42,656 bases of DNA from Candidatus Aerophobetes bacterium Ae_b3b (GCA_005223085.1 NJBP01000010.1:1-42656); one strand, 5' to 3'. Shown: positions 26,415 through 34,586, counted from the first letter of the stretch. Numbers and translations: made by a program. Notes: a model not told the origin generated them from the sequence alone.

Positions 26415-26442
26415 ATTATACACTTGGCAACTCTTTTGTCAA
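26415..26442 (-). promoter_or_regulatory. Consensus sigma-70 promoter for the prfA-mfd operon
   Basis: On the minus strand, TTGACA is followed after 16 nt by TATAAT, both perfect matches. The predicted start is about 40 nt before the prfA ATG. The next 11 genes (to cysS) run without gaps of more than about 60 nt, so this could drive the whole 14-kb unit. Internal promoters are not excluded. Confidence 0.8.
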
Positions 26443-26463
26443 TTCCTTCACTTCGCTACCCAG

Positions 26464-26482
26464 AAATCGACTCAGTCGATTT
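26464..26482 (-). terminator. Short hairpin with the purC stop codon in its loop
   Basis: AAATCGAC and GTCGATTT pair as an 8-bp stem whose 3-nt loop is the TGA stop of purC. It is at the end of the purC unit and just upstream of the prfA promoter. There is no T-run, so termination is only a suggestion. Confidence 0.35.
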
Positions 26483-27368
26483 TCGATCCCGTAATCCTCT
26501 CATAAGCCTCAAGATATCTTTGGGAGGTTTTTTTAATTATAGCAGGAGAAAGAGAAGGAGCAGGGGGAGTCTTATCCCAATCCAGACTTTCTAAGTAATC
26601 TCGCACAAACTGCTTATCAAAATATACCTGGTGATGGCCGGGTCGATAATCTTTCTTAGACCAGAATCTTGAGGAATCTGGAGTTAAGAGTTCGTCAATC
26701 AGGATAACCTTACCCTGATTGAGTCCAAATTCGAACTTGGTGTCTGAGAGAATAAAACCTCTAGACTCTAAATACTTACTGGCTCTTTCGTAAATCTCTA
26801 GACTTATCTTTTCCAATTTCTGTGTTAGTGTGACTCCGATCACTTTCTTCATTTTTTCCTTGGTGATGTTGATGTCATGGCCACTCGCTGCTTTGGTCGC
26901 CGGAGTAAAGATGGGCTGAGGGAACTTGTCAGCTCTTTTCAATCCGGAGGGAAGCTTGATACCTCCTACAGACCTGTGCCTCTTATACTCCTGGTAGGCA
27001 GAACCAGCCAGATATCCCCTTACCACACATTCAATCTTAATGGGTAAGCTCTTTCTCACCAGCATAGATCTTCCTCTAAGAAGATCTCTAAATTCTCTTA
27101 ATTTGGAAGGAAAATCCTCTTCTTTGGTAGTGATTAAGTGATTGGGGATAATGTCTCGGGTAAGATTAAACCAAAACTCCGACAGACCAGTTAAAATTTT
27201 ACCTTTATATGGAATTCCAGCAGACAGCACACAATCAAAGGCTGAGATTCTATCGCTGGCTACTATGAGAAGCTTTTCTTTTAGATCATAAAGATCACGT
27301 ACTTTTCCTTTTTTAAAGATTTTTAATCCAGGAAGATTTGTCTCTAGTACTACTTTATCGGTAGGCAA
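26472..27368 (-). CDS. purC: Phosphoribosylaminoimidazole-succinocarboxamide synthase
   Basis: The 298-residue SAICAR synthetase adds aspartate to CAIR in purine synthesis. Signatures are GKVRDLYDL near residue 22, ASDRISAFDCVL (about 37), IKIECVVRGYLAGSAYQEY, FTPATKAASGHDINIT and DTKFEFGLNQGKVILIDELLTPDSSRFW. The ~300-residue length fits the PurC subtype with the long C-terminal tail. The start is TTG with only a weak ribosome site. It lies 31 nt after the HNH gene and is apart from other pur genes, none of which are in the window. Confidence 0.95.
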   Translation of the reverse strand: MPTDKVVLETNLPGLKIFKKGKVRDLYDLKEKLLIVASDRISAFDCVLSAGIPYKGKILTGLSEFWFNLTRDIIPNHLITTKEEDFPSKLREFRDLLRGRSMLVRKSLPIKIECVVRGYLAGSAYQEYKRHRSVGGIKLPSGLKRADKFPQPIFTPATKAASGHDINITKEKMKKVIGVTLTQKLEKISLEIYERASKYLESRGFILSDTKFEFGLNQGKVILIDELLTPDSSRFWSKKDYRPGHHQVYFDKQFVRDYLESLDWDKTPPAPSLSPAIIKKTSQRYLEAYERITGSKID

Positions 27369-27398
27369 TTTTTAGATGCTGCTGGATTGATGCCTCAG

Positions 27399-28022
27399 CT
27401 ATTTCTCATCCTGCTCTAACTCGACATTCCAGTAGGCAAGATCCAGAAAGTCTTTCCAACTTTCCTCAACCACGTTGTCGAGAGTGTATCTAACTAAAGA
27501 CCTCCAGTGAGGCCTTTTTGGAGTTCTAATGAGACTCATTCCAGCCTCGGTCAAAGTTCTATTTCCCTTGCGAAGATTACAGGGGACACAGGAACAGACA
27601 ACATTCTTCCAGCTATCCTTCCCTTGTCGGGACAAGGGAACCACGTGATCCAGGTTCAAATCTTGGGACTTAAATTTTCTTCCGCAGTATTGACACGTAT
27701 TTTCGTCCCTCTTATAGATATTTTTGCGGGTAAACTTCACTCTCCGCGGAGGAAAACTATCGTACACGAGCAGGAGTATGACCCGAGGTATCCTAATTTT
27801 ATAGGTAATCGTTCGTAATATCTCGCTATCCTTAGAACGGTTTTGAGAAAAGTCTCTCCAATCCTCAAAACCAAAGGTATAAAAAGAGCCACCTTTTTTC
27901 AGTACTACCTGGGCATGCCTTAGGTAAAGCAGGCAAAGGGCTCTCCTGACCGAACACACGCTAACTACCTGCCATAGCTTATTTAGAACCAATACTTCAC
28001 TACTGAGAACGTCGGTTGACAA
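27399..28022 (-). CDS. HNH endonuclease family protein
   Basis: The 207-residue protein ends with a zinc-type HNH nuclease domain: CQYCGRKF (about 115), LNLDHVVPLSRQGKDSWKNVVCSCVPCNLRKGNRT, with a Cys4 zinc site and the catalytic histidine in LDHV. An N-terminal region, VLVLNKLWQVVSVCSVRRALCLLYLRHAQVV, is the usual partner in this widespread chromosomal family. It is not a known phage homing enzyme, and its natural role is unresolved. The track start (TTG 28031) touches the Shine-Dalgarno. The TTG at 28022 lies nine bases after AGGAG and is preferred. It diverges from comFC and precedes purC. Confidence 0.9.
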   Translation of the reverse strand: MSTDVLSSEVLVLNKLWQVVSVCSVRRALCLLYLRHAQVVLKKGGSFYTFGFEDWRDFSQNRSKDSEILRTITYKIRIPRVILLLVYDSFPPRRVKFTRKNIYKRDENTCQYCGRKFKSQDLNLDHVVPLSRQGKDSWKNVVCSCVPCNLRKGNRTLTEAGMSLIRTPKRPHWRSLVRYTLDNVVEESWKDFLDLAYWNVELEQDEK

Positions 28023-28049
28023 TGCGATCAACTCCTAATTTTTCGCTTT

Positions 28050-28078
28050 ATAGTAATATAAATTAAAAGGATTGTCAA
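28050..28078 (-). promoter_or_regulatory. Sigma-70 promoter for the HNH-purC unit
   Basis: On the minus strand TTGACA is followed after 17 nt by TACTAT, a near-consensus pair, ahead of the HNH gene start. It faces away from the comFC promoter 40 nt off, so the two are divergent. Confidence 0.75.
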
Positions 28079-28117
28079 GAGACGAAATAGTTCTGTTAAT
28101 TAAAAATTACTTTTTAC

Positions 28118-28145
28118 TTGACAACTTCTTTTTATCTGTTATAAT
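28118..28145 (+). promoter_or_regulatory. Consensus sigma-70 promoter for comFC
   Basis: TTGACA, a 16-nt spacer and TATAAT are perfect matches. The predicted start is about 15 nt before the comFC TTG, giving a very short leader. Confidence 0.8.
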
Positions 28146-28168
28146 CTGGACAGTGGGAGTAAACGGAA

Positions 28169-28912
28169 TTGAATTTCAAAGGCCTAGCAAGCGGCCTGTT
28201 TAGTCTTTTTTTGCCGGCAGATTGCAAGATATGCGGCAAAGCTCTTGAACCCTTGAACTTCAGCTATATCTGTGAAAACTGCTGGGACCGCGTAAAATTG
28301 TTAAAGATGCCCCATTGCTCAAGGTGTGCCAAACCATTTCCTGCCTCCCTTGCCTCCCTGGAAGTTCCCTCTCTTTTGTGCACAGAGTGCAGCCAGGACT
28401 CATCGCCCTTTAAGAAAATCTTCGTTCCCACCCTTTACCAAGGAGTGATGAAAGATGCGATCCATCTTCTTAAATATCGCAGAAAGAAAGGGATAATGAA
28501 ACAATTGGAAAAAATCCTCAAGGTCTATTTTTTTCAGACAGACTTTCCTTTCTCGAAATTTGATCTGGTAGTCCCTATCCCTTTACATCGGAAAAAACTA
28601 AGGGAAAGAGGATTCAATCAAGCTGAATTGTTAGCCAGAGTGATAGCTACACATTTTGGCCTCAAATTAGTTAAGAACAATCTCCAAAGAGTCAAAGCAA
28701 CCAAAAGCCAAACTTCATTGAGCAAGAAAAAACGGATAGAGAATATAAAAGGAGCATTTCAATTCAGAAACAAAGGTAAATTCCAAGCAAAAAAGATACT
28801 TTTAGTTGACGATGTCTATACAACGGGAACAACGGTTAGAGAAGCAGCAAGAGTTCTTAAAAAAGCAAAGGCCAGAGAAACTTACATATTTACCTTGGCC
28901 AGAGCTTCCTGA
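28169..28912 (+). CDS. comFC: ComFC/GntX-type phosphoribosyltransferase-fold protein
   Basis: The 247-residue protein begins with a zinc-binding region (CKICGKAL, CENCWDR, HCSRCAKPF, LCTECSQ). The rest is the ComFC phosphoribosyltransferase domain: VPIPLHRKKLRERGFNQAELLAR, then the PRPP loop LVDDVYTTGTTVREAARVLKKA (about 213). The family acts in DNA uptake for transformation in competent bacteria, but members are widespread and may have other roles. The start is TTG with GGGAG about 10 nt upstream, 24 nt downstream of a consensus promoter. No other com gene is in the window. Confidence 0.93.
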   Translation: MNFKGLASGLFSLFLPADCKICGKALEPLNFSYICENCWDRVKLLKMPHCSRCAKPFPASLASLEVPSLLCTECSQDSSPFKKIFVPTLYQGVMKDAIHLLKYRRKKGIMKQLEKILKVYFFQTDFPFSKFDLVVPIPLHRKKLRERGFNQAELLARVIATHFGLKLVKNNLQRVKATKSQTSLSKKKRIENIKGAFQFRNKGKFQAKKILLVDDVYTTGTTVREAARVLKKAKARETYIFTLARAS

Positions 28913-28921
28913 AAGTCTATG

Positions 28922-28950
28922 TTGACAAACTTATTTTCCTATATTATAAT
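28922..28950 (+). promoter_or_regulatory. Perfect sigma-70 promoter upstream of the cold-shock gene
   Basis: TTGACA, a 17-nt spacer and TATAAT match the consensus exactly with optimal spacing. It points to the csp gene; the start would be at about 28957, giving a leader of about 190 nt that includes the MITE-like insertion. Confidence 0.8.
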
Positions 28951-28969
28951 CTCCCATAATTGATTTTGA

Positions 28970-29084
28970 GTAAATGCTCAGTAAACGCCGTGTCACATTG
29001 GATTTTCAGGGTAGCCGCACCCTTTAGAGTGCGCAGGCTAAAGCCTGCGACTACCAAAAATGACGGGGTTCACTGAATACTTAC
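28970..29084. mobile_element. MITE-like insertion in the cold-shock gene leader
   Basis: About 115 bp bounded by imperfect terminal inverted repeats: left GTAAATGCTCAGTAAACGCCGTGTCA (28970-28995) and the complement of the right end, GTAAGTATTCAGTGAACCCCGTCA (29061-29084). Outside both ends is the same 8-9 bp, GATTTTGA(G), at 28962 and 29085, which looks like a target-site duplication. No ORF lies inside. The core is the twin-palindrome repeat at 29010-29055. The combination of ends, core and duplication fits a non-autonomous transposable element. Confidence 0.7.
29010..29055. repeat. Twin-palindrome repeat element, copy 2
   Basis: GGTAGCCGCA begins this 46-nt core and CGACTACC ends it. It holds one imperfect hairpin (CGCACCCTTTAGAGTGCG) and one strong one (CGCAGGCTAAAGCCTGCG). 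It shares the ends and the GCAGGCT-type palindrome with copy 1 at 12548-12603, in the opposite order. It lies within the 115-bp insertion. Confidence 0.65.
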
Positions 29085-29144
29085 GATTTTGAGGCGTTAA
29101 GAAGACTTTTGCAACGCAGTTTTTGAATTTACAGGAGGTGAAGT

Positions 29145-29348
29145 ATGTCGGAAGAAGGAACGGTCAAGTGGTTTGATGACCGTAAGGGTTATGGGTTCAT
29201 TGAAAGGGAAAATGGCGAGGATGTTTTTGTCCACTTTTCCAACATCGGAGGAGAAGGATTCAGGAGTTTGGAACAAGGCGAGAAAGTTTCCTTCGACGTC
29301 CAGGAAGGTGAGCGTGGTCTCCAAGCGGTTAACGTAGTCAAAACATAA
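29145..29348 (+). CDS. Cold-shock domain protein (CspA family)
   Basis: The 67-residue protein is a complete cold-shock domain: [30 protein letters not shown] contains RNP1 (KGYGFI) and RNP2 (VFVHF), followed by the beta-barrel strands ending in QAVNVVKT. It binds single-stranded RNA or DNA as an RNA chaperone. The Shine-Dalgarno AGGAGGTGAA is very strong. A leader of about 190 nt from a perfect promoter carries a MITE-like insertion; in E. coli the long cspA leader is used for thermoregulation. Confidence 0.95.
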   Translation: MSEEGTVKWFDDRKGYGFIERENGEDVFVHFSNIGGEGFRSLEQGEKVSFDVQEGERGLQAVNVVKT

Positions 29349-29374
29349 ATAGCACGCTTGATTTTCCGAACTTT

Positions 29375-29390
29375 ACCCGGCTGAACGGGT
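29375..29390 (+). terminator. Short hairpin after the cold-shock gene
   Basis: ACCCG-GCTGAA-CGGGT forms a 5-bp G+C-rich stem 26 nt past the csp stop. No T-run follows, so termination here would be weak. Confidence 0.3.
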
Positions 29391-29498
29391 ATGGTAGAAA
29401 GTGAAGAGTTCAATATTATGATCTTGAAACTTTTATTATAGTTGTTCGGCCGGGATTTGTCTTGATTGTTAAAGATCACCGGGAAGGGAGATAGAGCC

Positions 29499-30035
29499 AT
29501 GCAGGTGGAAGTAAGCAGGACTCACGTTCCAGTGAGCGCGGATTTTGATAAGCATATCAGGAAAAAACTTCAAAAAATAAATAAATACCTGCGGCGGGTC
29601 TTCTCCGCACGGGTAAGGATTAAAGAGGAAAAAAAGAGGTATTTAACTGAGGTTAATGTTGTAGCTGATGGCTTTACCATCCATGGAGATGGATCGAGTC
29701 CTGATTTATATAGCTCGGTGGAGAGTGCCATCGATAAAGTAAACAAACAGGCTAAGAAGTTTAAAGAGAAAATCAAGTCACACAGATCCCGCATGCGGAC
29801 GGAAAAAAGAGGTTTATTGTCCACTATTTCCCAGGAGTCTGTTCATAGCAATTATCCACAGATAACCCACATCACTAGAGCGATTGCCAAGCCTATGACC
29901 GTGGATGAAGCATTTGGGGAACTCTGTTTATCGCAGGATAGATTTTTTTTCTTTCTAAACACCGATACCAACCAGATTAATGTCCTTTACTTAACAGATG
30001 ATGGTAACTTCGATTTAATGGAGCCCCAAATATAA
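29499..30035 (+). CDS. hpf: Long-form ribosome hibernation promoting factor
   Basis: The N-terminal S30AE domain (MQVEVSRTHVPVSADF; RVRIKEEKKRYLTEVNVVADG; SSVESAIDKVNKQAKKFKEK) is followed by a linker and the C-terminal dimerisation domain (KPMTVDEAFGELCLSQDRFFFFLNTDTNQINVLY). That makes it the long HPF that joins ribosomes into 100S dimers. The track start (29466) is probably wrong: the ATG at 29499 follows GGGAGAT and gives about 178 residues, the usual length. It is followed by a ptsN-like gene after 66 nt, a linkage known from proteobacterial rpoN-hpf-ptsN operons, though rpoN is absent here. Confidence 0.93.
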   Translation: MQVEVSRTHVPVSADFDKHIRKKLQKINKYLRRVFSARVRIKEEKKRYLTEVNVVADGFTIHGDGSSPDLYSSVESAIDKVNKQAKKFKEKIKSHRSRMRTEKRGLLSTISQESVHSNYPQITHITRAIAKPMTVDEAFGELCLSQDRFFFFLNTDTNQINVLYLTDDGNFDLMEPQI

Positions 30036-30101
30036 ATATTGATAGTTGAAGTTAGCCCATTTTCATTCTGGAATGCTCACTTCTAACAAAAGGAGGCTAA
30101 G

Positions 30102-30557
30102 GTGCAGATAAAGAGTTTTCTGGATAAAAGAGCTATTAAGGCAAGGTTAGAGTCCCGCACCAAAAAAGAGGTACTAAGAGAGTTGACTGACCTATTGGAA
30201 AAAACCGGTCAGATTACCGATCAAGAAGAGTTTTTAAGAGTCATTCAAGAAAGGGAAGAATTGGGAAGTACAGGCATCGGATATAATATAGCCATTCCTC
30301 ACGCTCGTTGTTCAGGGATCAAATCTCTGGTAGGGGCGTTCGGTATATCCAAGGGGGGTATCGATTTCGACGCTTTAGATAAGGAGCCAGTTAATTTATT
30401 CTTTATGTTAGCTGCTCCCAAAAATGCCGCCGGAGATTACTTAAAAGCCTTGGCGACAATCTCCCGTCTCTTAAGACGTAAAAAGTCTCGCCAGGCCTTG
30501 ATGGAAGCACGGACAGTCGAGGAAATTGAGGAGATCATCGAGGCAGAAGAAGCTTAA
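30102..30557 (+). CDS. PTS EIIA component, fructose/nitrogen type (PtsN-like)
   Basis: The 151-residue protein is a single PTS_EIIA_2 domain. The active-site histidine lies in NIAIPHARCSGI (about 67), before FGISKGGIDFDALDKEPVNLFFMLAAP. It accepts phosphate from HPr or NPr. As no EIIB or EIIC lies nearby, a regulatory role such as PtsN is more likely than sugar transport. The start is GTG behind GGAGGCTAAG. It follows hpf. Confidence 0.88.
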   Translation: MQIKSFLDKRAIKARLESRTKKEVLRELTDLLEKTGQITDQEEFLRVIQEREELGSTGIGYNIAIPHARCSGIKSLVGAFGISKGGIDFDALDKEPVNLFFMLAAPKNAAGDYLKALATISRLLRRKKSRQALMEARTVEEIEEIIEAEEA

Positions 30558-30618
30558 GGATATCAAGGAGAAAAGAACGTAGTTAAGTCAGCAACGTGAA
30601 TGGCATAAGGAGTGACTG

Positions 30619-31767
30619 ATGAGTCAAGAAAAGTACTTATTCACTTCCGAATCAGTGACAGAGGGACATCCAGATAAAATCGCTGATCAGATATCGGATG
30701 CTGTACTAGATGCCGTGTTAGAAGAAGATCCTAAGGGAAGAGTGGCCTGTGAGACTTTAGTCACGACAGGTCTCGTTTTTGTAGCTGGAGAGATCACCAC
30801 GAAATGTTACGTAGATATACCCAGGATAGCTCGCCAAACAATAAAAGAGATAGGGTATACGCAGGCAAGTTTTGGTATTGACTATAAGAGTTGTGCAGTT
30901 ATTACTTCAATCAACGAGCAATCACCAGATATTGCCTTGGGTGTGGACCGGGATGGAGCAGGGGATCAGGGAATGATGTTTGGTTATGCTACTACGGAAA
31001 CCCCTGAATTCATGCCTCTTCCCATAGTTTTGGCCCATCGGTTGACGCACAGATTAGCCGAGGTGAGAAAAAAGAAAGTTCTCGCCTATCTTCGACCGGA
31101 CGGGAAAGCTCAAGTCACCGTAGAATATGAGAACGGGGTACCAAAAAAGGTAACCTCGGTGGTTATCTCTGCTCAACATAGTCCTGAGGTGGAAGTAGAG
31201 AATATCGAAGATGAGATAATAGACAAAGTGATAAAGCCCTGCATTCCCGATCGATATAGAAATGAAGAGATGGGTTATTATATAAATCAGACCGGGAGCT
31301 TTAAAATAGGCGGTCCTCAAGCAGACACCGGCCTTACCGGAAGAAAAATAATCATGGATACTTACGGAGGAGTGGGTTCCCACGGTGGAGGATGCTTCTC
31401 AGGAAAAGACCCTAGCAAGGTGGATCGCTCAGGATCTTACATGGCCCGTTATATTGCCAAAAATTTGGTGGCTTCAGGGATCACTGAGAAATGTGAAGTG
31501 CAACTTGCCTATGTGATTGGAAAGAGGGAGCCTGTTTCTCTTATGGTAGGTAGCTTTGGTAGCGGGAAAATCCCGGAATCCAAAATGAAAGAGCTTATCC
31601 GCGATAACTTTGATCTTACTCCAGGGGGGATGATCGAAACGTTGGATCTTCTTCGTCCGGTTTATAAGAAAACCGCCTCCTATGGTCATTTTGGTCGCAG
31701 TGATCCCGAGTTCACTTGGGAGAGGATAGATCTTGCTGAGAGTTTAAGAAAACAAGCCGGGCTATAA
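30619..31767 (+). CDS. metK: S-adenosylmethionine synthetase
   Basis: The 382-residue enzyme makes SAM from ATP and methionine. The signatures are [20 protein letters not shown] with the catalytic histidine and metal-site aspartate, [45 protein letters not shown], and the C-terminal [13 protein letters not shown]. The length is normal. The start is ATG with AAGGAGTGA upstream. Its stop is 3 nt from the stop of the opposite-strand SAM hydrolase gene. No SAM riboswitch was seen in the short upstream gap. Confidence 0.97.
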   Translation: MSQEKYLFTSESVTEGHPDKIADQISDAVLDAVLEEDPKGRVACETLVTTGLVFVAGEITTKCYVDIPRIARQTIKEIGYTQASFGIDYKSCAVITSINEQSPDIALGVDRDGAGDQGMMFGYATTETPEFMPLPIVLAHRLTHRLAEVRKKKVLAYLRPDGKAQVTVEYENGVPKKVTSVVISAQHSPEVEVENIEDEIIDKVIKPCIPDRYRNEEMGYYINQTGSFKIGGPQADTGLTGRKIIMDTYGGVGSHGGGCFSGKDPSKVDRSGSYMARYIAKNLVASGITEKCEVQLAYVIGKREPVSLMVGSFGSGKIPESKMKELIRDNFDLTPGGMIETLDLLRPVYKKTASYGHFGRSDPEFTWERIDLAESLRKQAGL

Positions 31768-31770
31768 ACC

Positions 31771-32523
31771 TCAAGAGTGAATCTCAATGTCTTCTCCGAC
31801 CTTTGCCCCTAAATCCCTGGCAGCAGAATCTTTATTTTTGTCAATCTCCAGATAGCCAGAACTTCCCCTTAAGACAACAAACTCACCGGTCTTTACCCCA
31901 GCAAAGGCTTGAGCAAATTTGGCTTTGATCTTTCTATCTTGATAATGTATAATTACTTTCTTGGCTAAAGGAGAAATTTCTCTTATGGAGGTAATGATAT
32001 TGCCAAATTCATCAATATAAATTATTGAATCTTTTTTGAGCTTTAGTAGTTTGATTTTATCGATTCTTTGGCCAAAATCCTCTATTTTTTCCCCCAATGA
32101 GATATGAGCAGCCAGGGGAGCAAATAGGTCTCTTCCGTGAAATGTGCTGCTAACTTTTTCAAATCTGGAGGGATCAATCTGAATTATGGTTTTGATCCTC
32201 TGGTCTTTCAAGGCCAGGGAAAAAAGACCGTTGTCCGGACCAATGAAATAAAATTTGTCTGTTTTAATAGCCAGGCCGGCTCTGAAGGTTCCTACACCGG
32301 GATCAATAACCCCCACATGAATAGAGCCAGGAGGAAAGCGAGAAGAAACCTGCCAGATTAAAAAAGCCCCTTCTAAAATGTCATAATGTCTGGTATGATG
32401 CCCAATATCAATGATCTGTACCTTTTCGTTTATAGAAAGAATCACCCCCTTCATCTGTCCCCGATAAAGGTCAGAACTAAAATCGGTGGTTAAGGTAATT
32501 ATTGGCGTGGAGGGAATCTTCAT
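31771..32523 (-). CDS. SAM hydroxide adenosyltransferase (DUF62, SAM hydrolase)
   Basis: The 250-residue protein has the DUF62 signatures ITLTTDFSSDLYRGQMKGVI with the conserved aspartate, IIDIGHHTRHYDILEGAFL, VHVGVIDPGVGT-like IHVGVIDPGVGTFRAG and YFIGPDNGLFS. The family hydrolyses SAM to adenosine and methionine and is related to chlorinases and fluorinases that use SAM with a halide. The halide-specific features cannot be judged by eye. Its start overlaps the PBP gene stop by 4 nt, and it converges with metK at 3 nt, putting SAM synthesis and breakdown side by side. Confidence 0.93.
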   Translation of the reverse strand: MKIPSTPIITLTTDFSSDLYRGQMKGVILSINEKVQIIDIGHHTRHYDILEGAFLIWQVSSRFPPGSIHVGVIDPGVGTFRAGLAIKTDKFYFIGPDNGLFSLALKDQRIKTIIQIDPSRFEKVSSTFHGRDLFAPLAAHISLGEKIEDFGQRIDKIKLLKLKKDSIIYIDEFGNIITSIREISPLAKKVIIHYQDRKIKAKFAQAFAGVKTGEFVVLRGSSGYLEIDKNKDSAARDLGAKVGEDIEIHS

Positions 32524-34586
32524 TCAAGTTCGGGGAAAAATCTGATTGAATTAATCTCCTCAATCATAGATCTAGATAGGTCGTTAGCCTGGCTTGAATA
32601 TCTTTGAGGAGCTGTACCCTCAAGGAAAGCAAACCAGAGCGTATCCCTAGACTGAGGACTGGCTAGAAGTCCGGTTTCCACATCTATCTTTTTGAAAACT
32701 ATTCCAGAGGGAGAAGGAAAATCCTTTACCGGTTTTTCCTGTAAGGCCCTTTTCATAAACTCTGTCCAGACAGGAATAGCTACTGCACTTCCTGTCATCT
32801 TTTCTCCCAGGGGAGTTGCGTCATCGTTACCTATCCAGACCCCTGCTACCAAGTCGGGAGTAAAACCTATGAACCAGGCATCGATTGTTTTATCGGTAAT
32901 TTTTTTTGCCGGCCATCCCACTGTTCCGGTTTTTCCTGCACAGGGTCTGTTGAATCCTAAGGAGCGTACTCTTCGACCAGTCCCATAATCGATAGTCTTT
33001 TTCAATAGATCAATCATTACAAATGAAGCCTGGGGAGAAAGGACTATTTCTCCCTGGGGAAAATTTTCCTCAATAACCCTTCCTTTTCGATCCTCAACCC
33101 TCTGGATAAAGATGGGTTTGACCTTTATTCCGTAATTAGCTATGGTAGCATAGCCTCTTACCATTTCCAGAAGGCTCAACCCCGAGGTACCCAGAGTGAG
33201 GGTAAGATCATGATTTAAAAGGCCTTCGATACCTAATCTGTGAGCATAATCAATGACTTTGCCCACTCCTACCTCCTGCAGAAGTTTTACCGAGCTAACA
33301 TTAATAGAGTGAGTGAACATTTGCCAAAGATAAACTCTTCCCCAGAAATGTTTTTCAAAATTCTCGGGAGACCAATACTCACCTTCTTCTCTTATTTCTC
33401 CACTTTTTCCTACCTTTTTGGCTCTTCTGAAAAAGATGGGAGCATCGTAGAAGGGACTGACTGAAGTAAATTTTCTACTATCAATAGCTGCTGTATAAGT
33501 AAAAATCTTGAAAGCAGAACCAGTTTGACGACGGGCCTGGGTGGCTCTGTTGAATTGGGATTCAGCAAAATCCCTTCCTCCCACCAGAGCTTTAACCCAG
33601 CCGGTATGGGGGTCAATGGCCAATAGAGCCCCTTGGTGATCATTCTCCTTTAAATATGGTACTAGAGTCTCCTCTGCCTTTTTCTGCAAATCCAAATCCA
33701 GGCTGGTATAGACCTTAAGTCCTGCCCGCCAGAGCCTCCTATATCCATATTTTTTTTCTATTTTCTGACGGACCCATTCCACGAAATAAGGAGCGTGAAA
33801 GATAGCTCCTTTTCTTTCTTTTCCTTTACTTATTGCCACATTTATGAACTCCTCCTTGGTGGTTCTCCACTCATCCTCAGTAATGAAATCAAGCTCCAGC
33901 ATTCTTTTGAGGATTATCTTTTTCCTTTGGTTAGTATGGTCCGGATGATTTAGAGGAGAATAATAGGTAGGATTTCTTGGAATGGTAGCTAAAAAAGCCG
34001 ACTCAGCCAGATTTATTTCACCGACGTTTTTCCCAAAATAAAAGGAGGCAGCTTCTCCTACTCCGTAGATTCCCTTTCCAAAATATATTTGATTAAGATA
34101 CATCTGGAGGATCTCTTTCTTACTGTATCTTCTTTCAATTTGAATGGCTAGAATCGCTTCCTTAAGCTTACGAAGAAAAGTTTTTTTAGGAGTAAGGAAA
34201 AGATTTCTGGCTAGCTGTTGGGTTATGGTGCTTGCTCCTTCTGCCATACTCCAAGTTCTCAGGTCAACCCAGGCTGCCTTAAGAATACGCCTGAAATCTA
34301 TCCCTCGATGTTGATAAAATCTTTGATCTTCGGCGGCAATGAAAGCATTTTGTATCCAAAGAGGAATACGTGCAAGGGTAGCGACTTCTCGTCTTTCCTG
34401 AGAAAACTCTGCTAAGATTTCACCATCACCAGAATATATTCTGGTGATCTGGCTTGGCTGATATTCCTCAAGTTGCTCAATATGAGGAAGATTATAAAGA
34501 TCAGCTACAAAATAACCTCCCAGGATTCCTAGTCCGCTAAAAAAAACCACCAGAGCTAAATAAAGAAGAATCTTTCCCATAGACAT
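32520..34586 (-). CDS. Class A penicillin-binding protein (PBP1A family)
   Basis: The 688-residue bifunctional enzyme has one N-terminal membrane helix (about residues 5-27). The GT51 transglycosylase domain shows EDQRFYQHRGIDFRRI, GASTITQQLARNLFL and KILQMYLNQIYFGKGIYGVGEA-type motifs. The transpeptidase domain has the active-site serine in RQTGSAFKIF (SxxK, about 357), SINVSSVK (SxN) and GKTGTVGWPAKKITD (KTG, about 549). It polymerises and cross-links peptidoglycan. It overlaps the DUF62 gene by 4 nt. A near-consensus promoter lies about 100 nt upstream. Confidence 0.95.
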   Translation of the reverse strand: MSMGKILLYLALVVFFSGLGILGGYFVADLYNLPHIEQLEEYQPSQITRIYSGDGEILAEFSQERREVATLARIPLWIQNAFIAAEDQRFYQHRGIDFRRILKAAWVDLRTWSMAEGASTITQQLARNLFLTPKKTFLRKLKEAILAIQIERRYSKKEILQMYLNQIYFGKGIYGVGEAASFYFGKNVGEINLAESAFLATIPRNPTYYSPLNHPDHTNQRKKIILKRMLELDFITEDEWRTTKEEFINVAISKGKERKGAIFHAPYFVEWVRQKIEKKYGYRRLWRAGLKVYTSLDLDLQKKAEETLVPYLKENDHQGALLAIDPHTGWVKALVGGRDFAESQFNRATQARRQTGSAFKIFTYTAAIDSRKFTSVSPFYDAPIFFRRAKKVGKSGEIREEGEYWSPENFEKHFWGRVYLWQMFTHSINVSSVKLLQEVGVGKVIDYAHRLGIEGLLNHDLTLTLGTSGLSLLEMVRGYATIANYGIKVKPIFIQRVEDRKGRVIEENFPQGEIVLSPQASFVMIDLLKKTIDYGTGRRVRSLGFNRPCAGKTGTVGWPAKKITDKTIDAWFIGFTPDLVAGVWIGNDDATPLGEKMTGSAVAIPVWTEFMKRALQEKPVKDFPSPSGIVFKKIDVETGLLASPQSRDTLWFAFLEGTAPQRYSSQANDLSRSMIEEINSIRFFPELE

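Noticed and set aside
27399-28022. HNH gene as part of a phage-defence or homing system
   Set aside because: The protein belongs to a widespread chromosomal HNH family with its own promoter, and no partner helicase, nuclease or intron was seen.
30558-30618. SAM riboswitch before metK
   Set aside because: Only about 60 nt separate metK from the preceding gene, too short for the known SAM aptamers, and no typical helices are visible.
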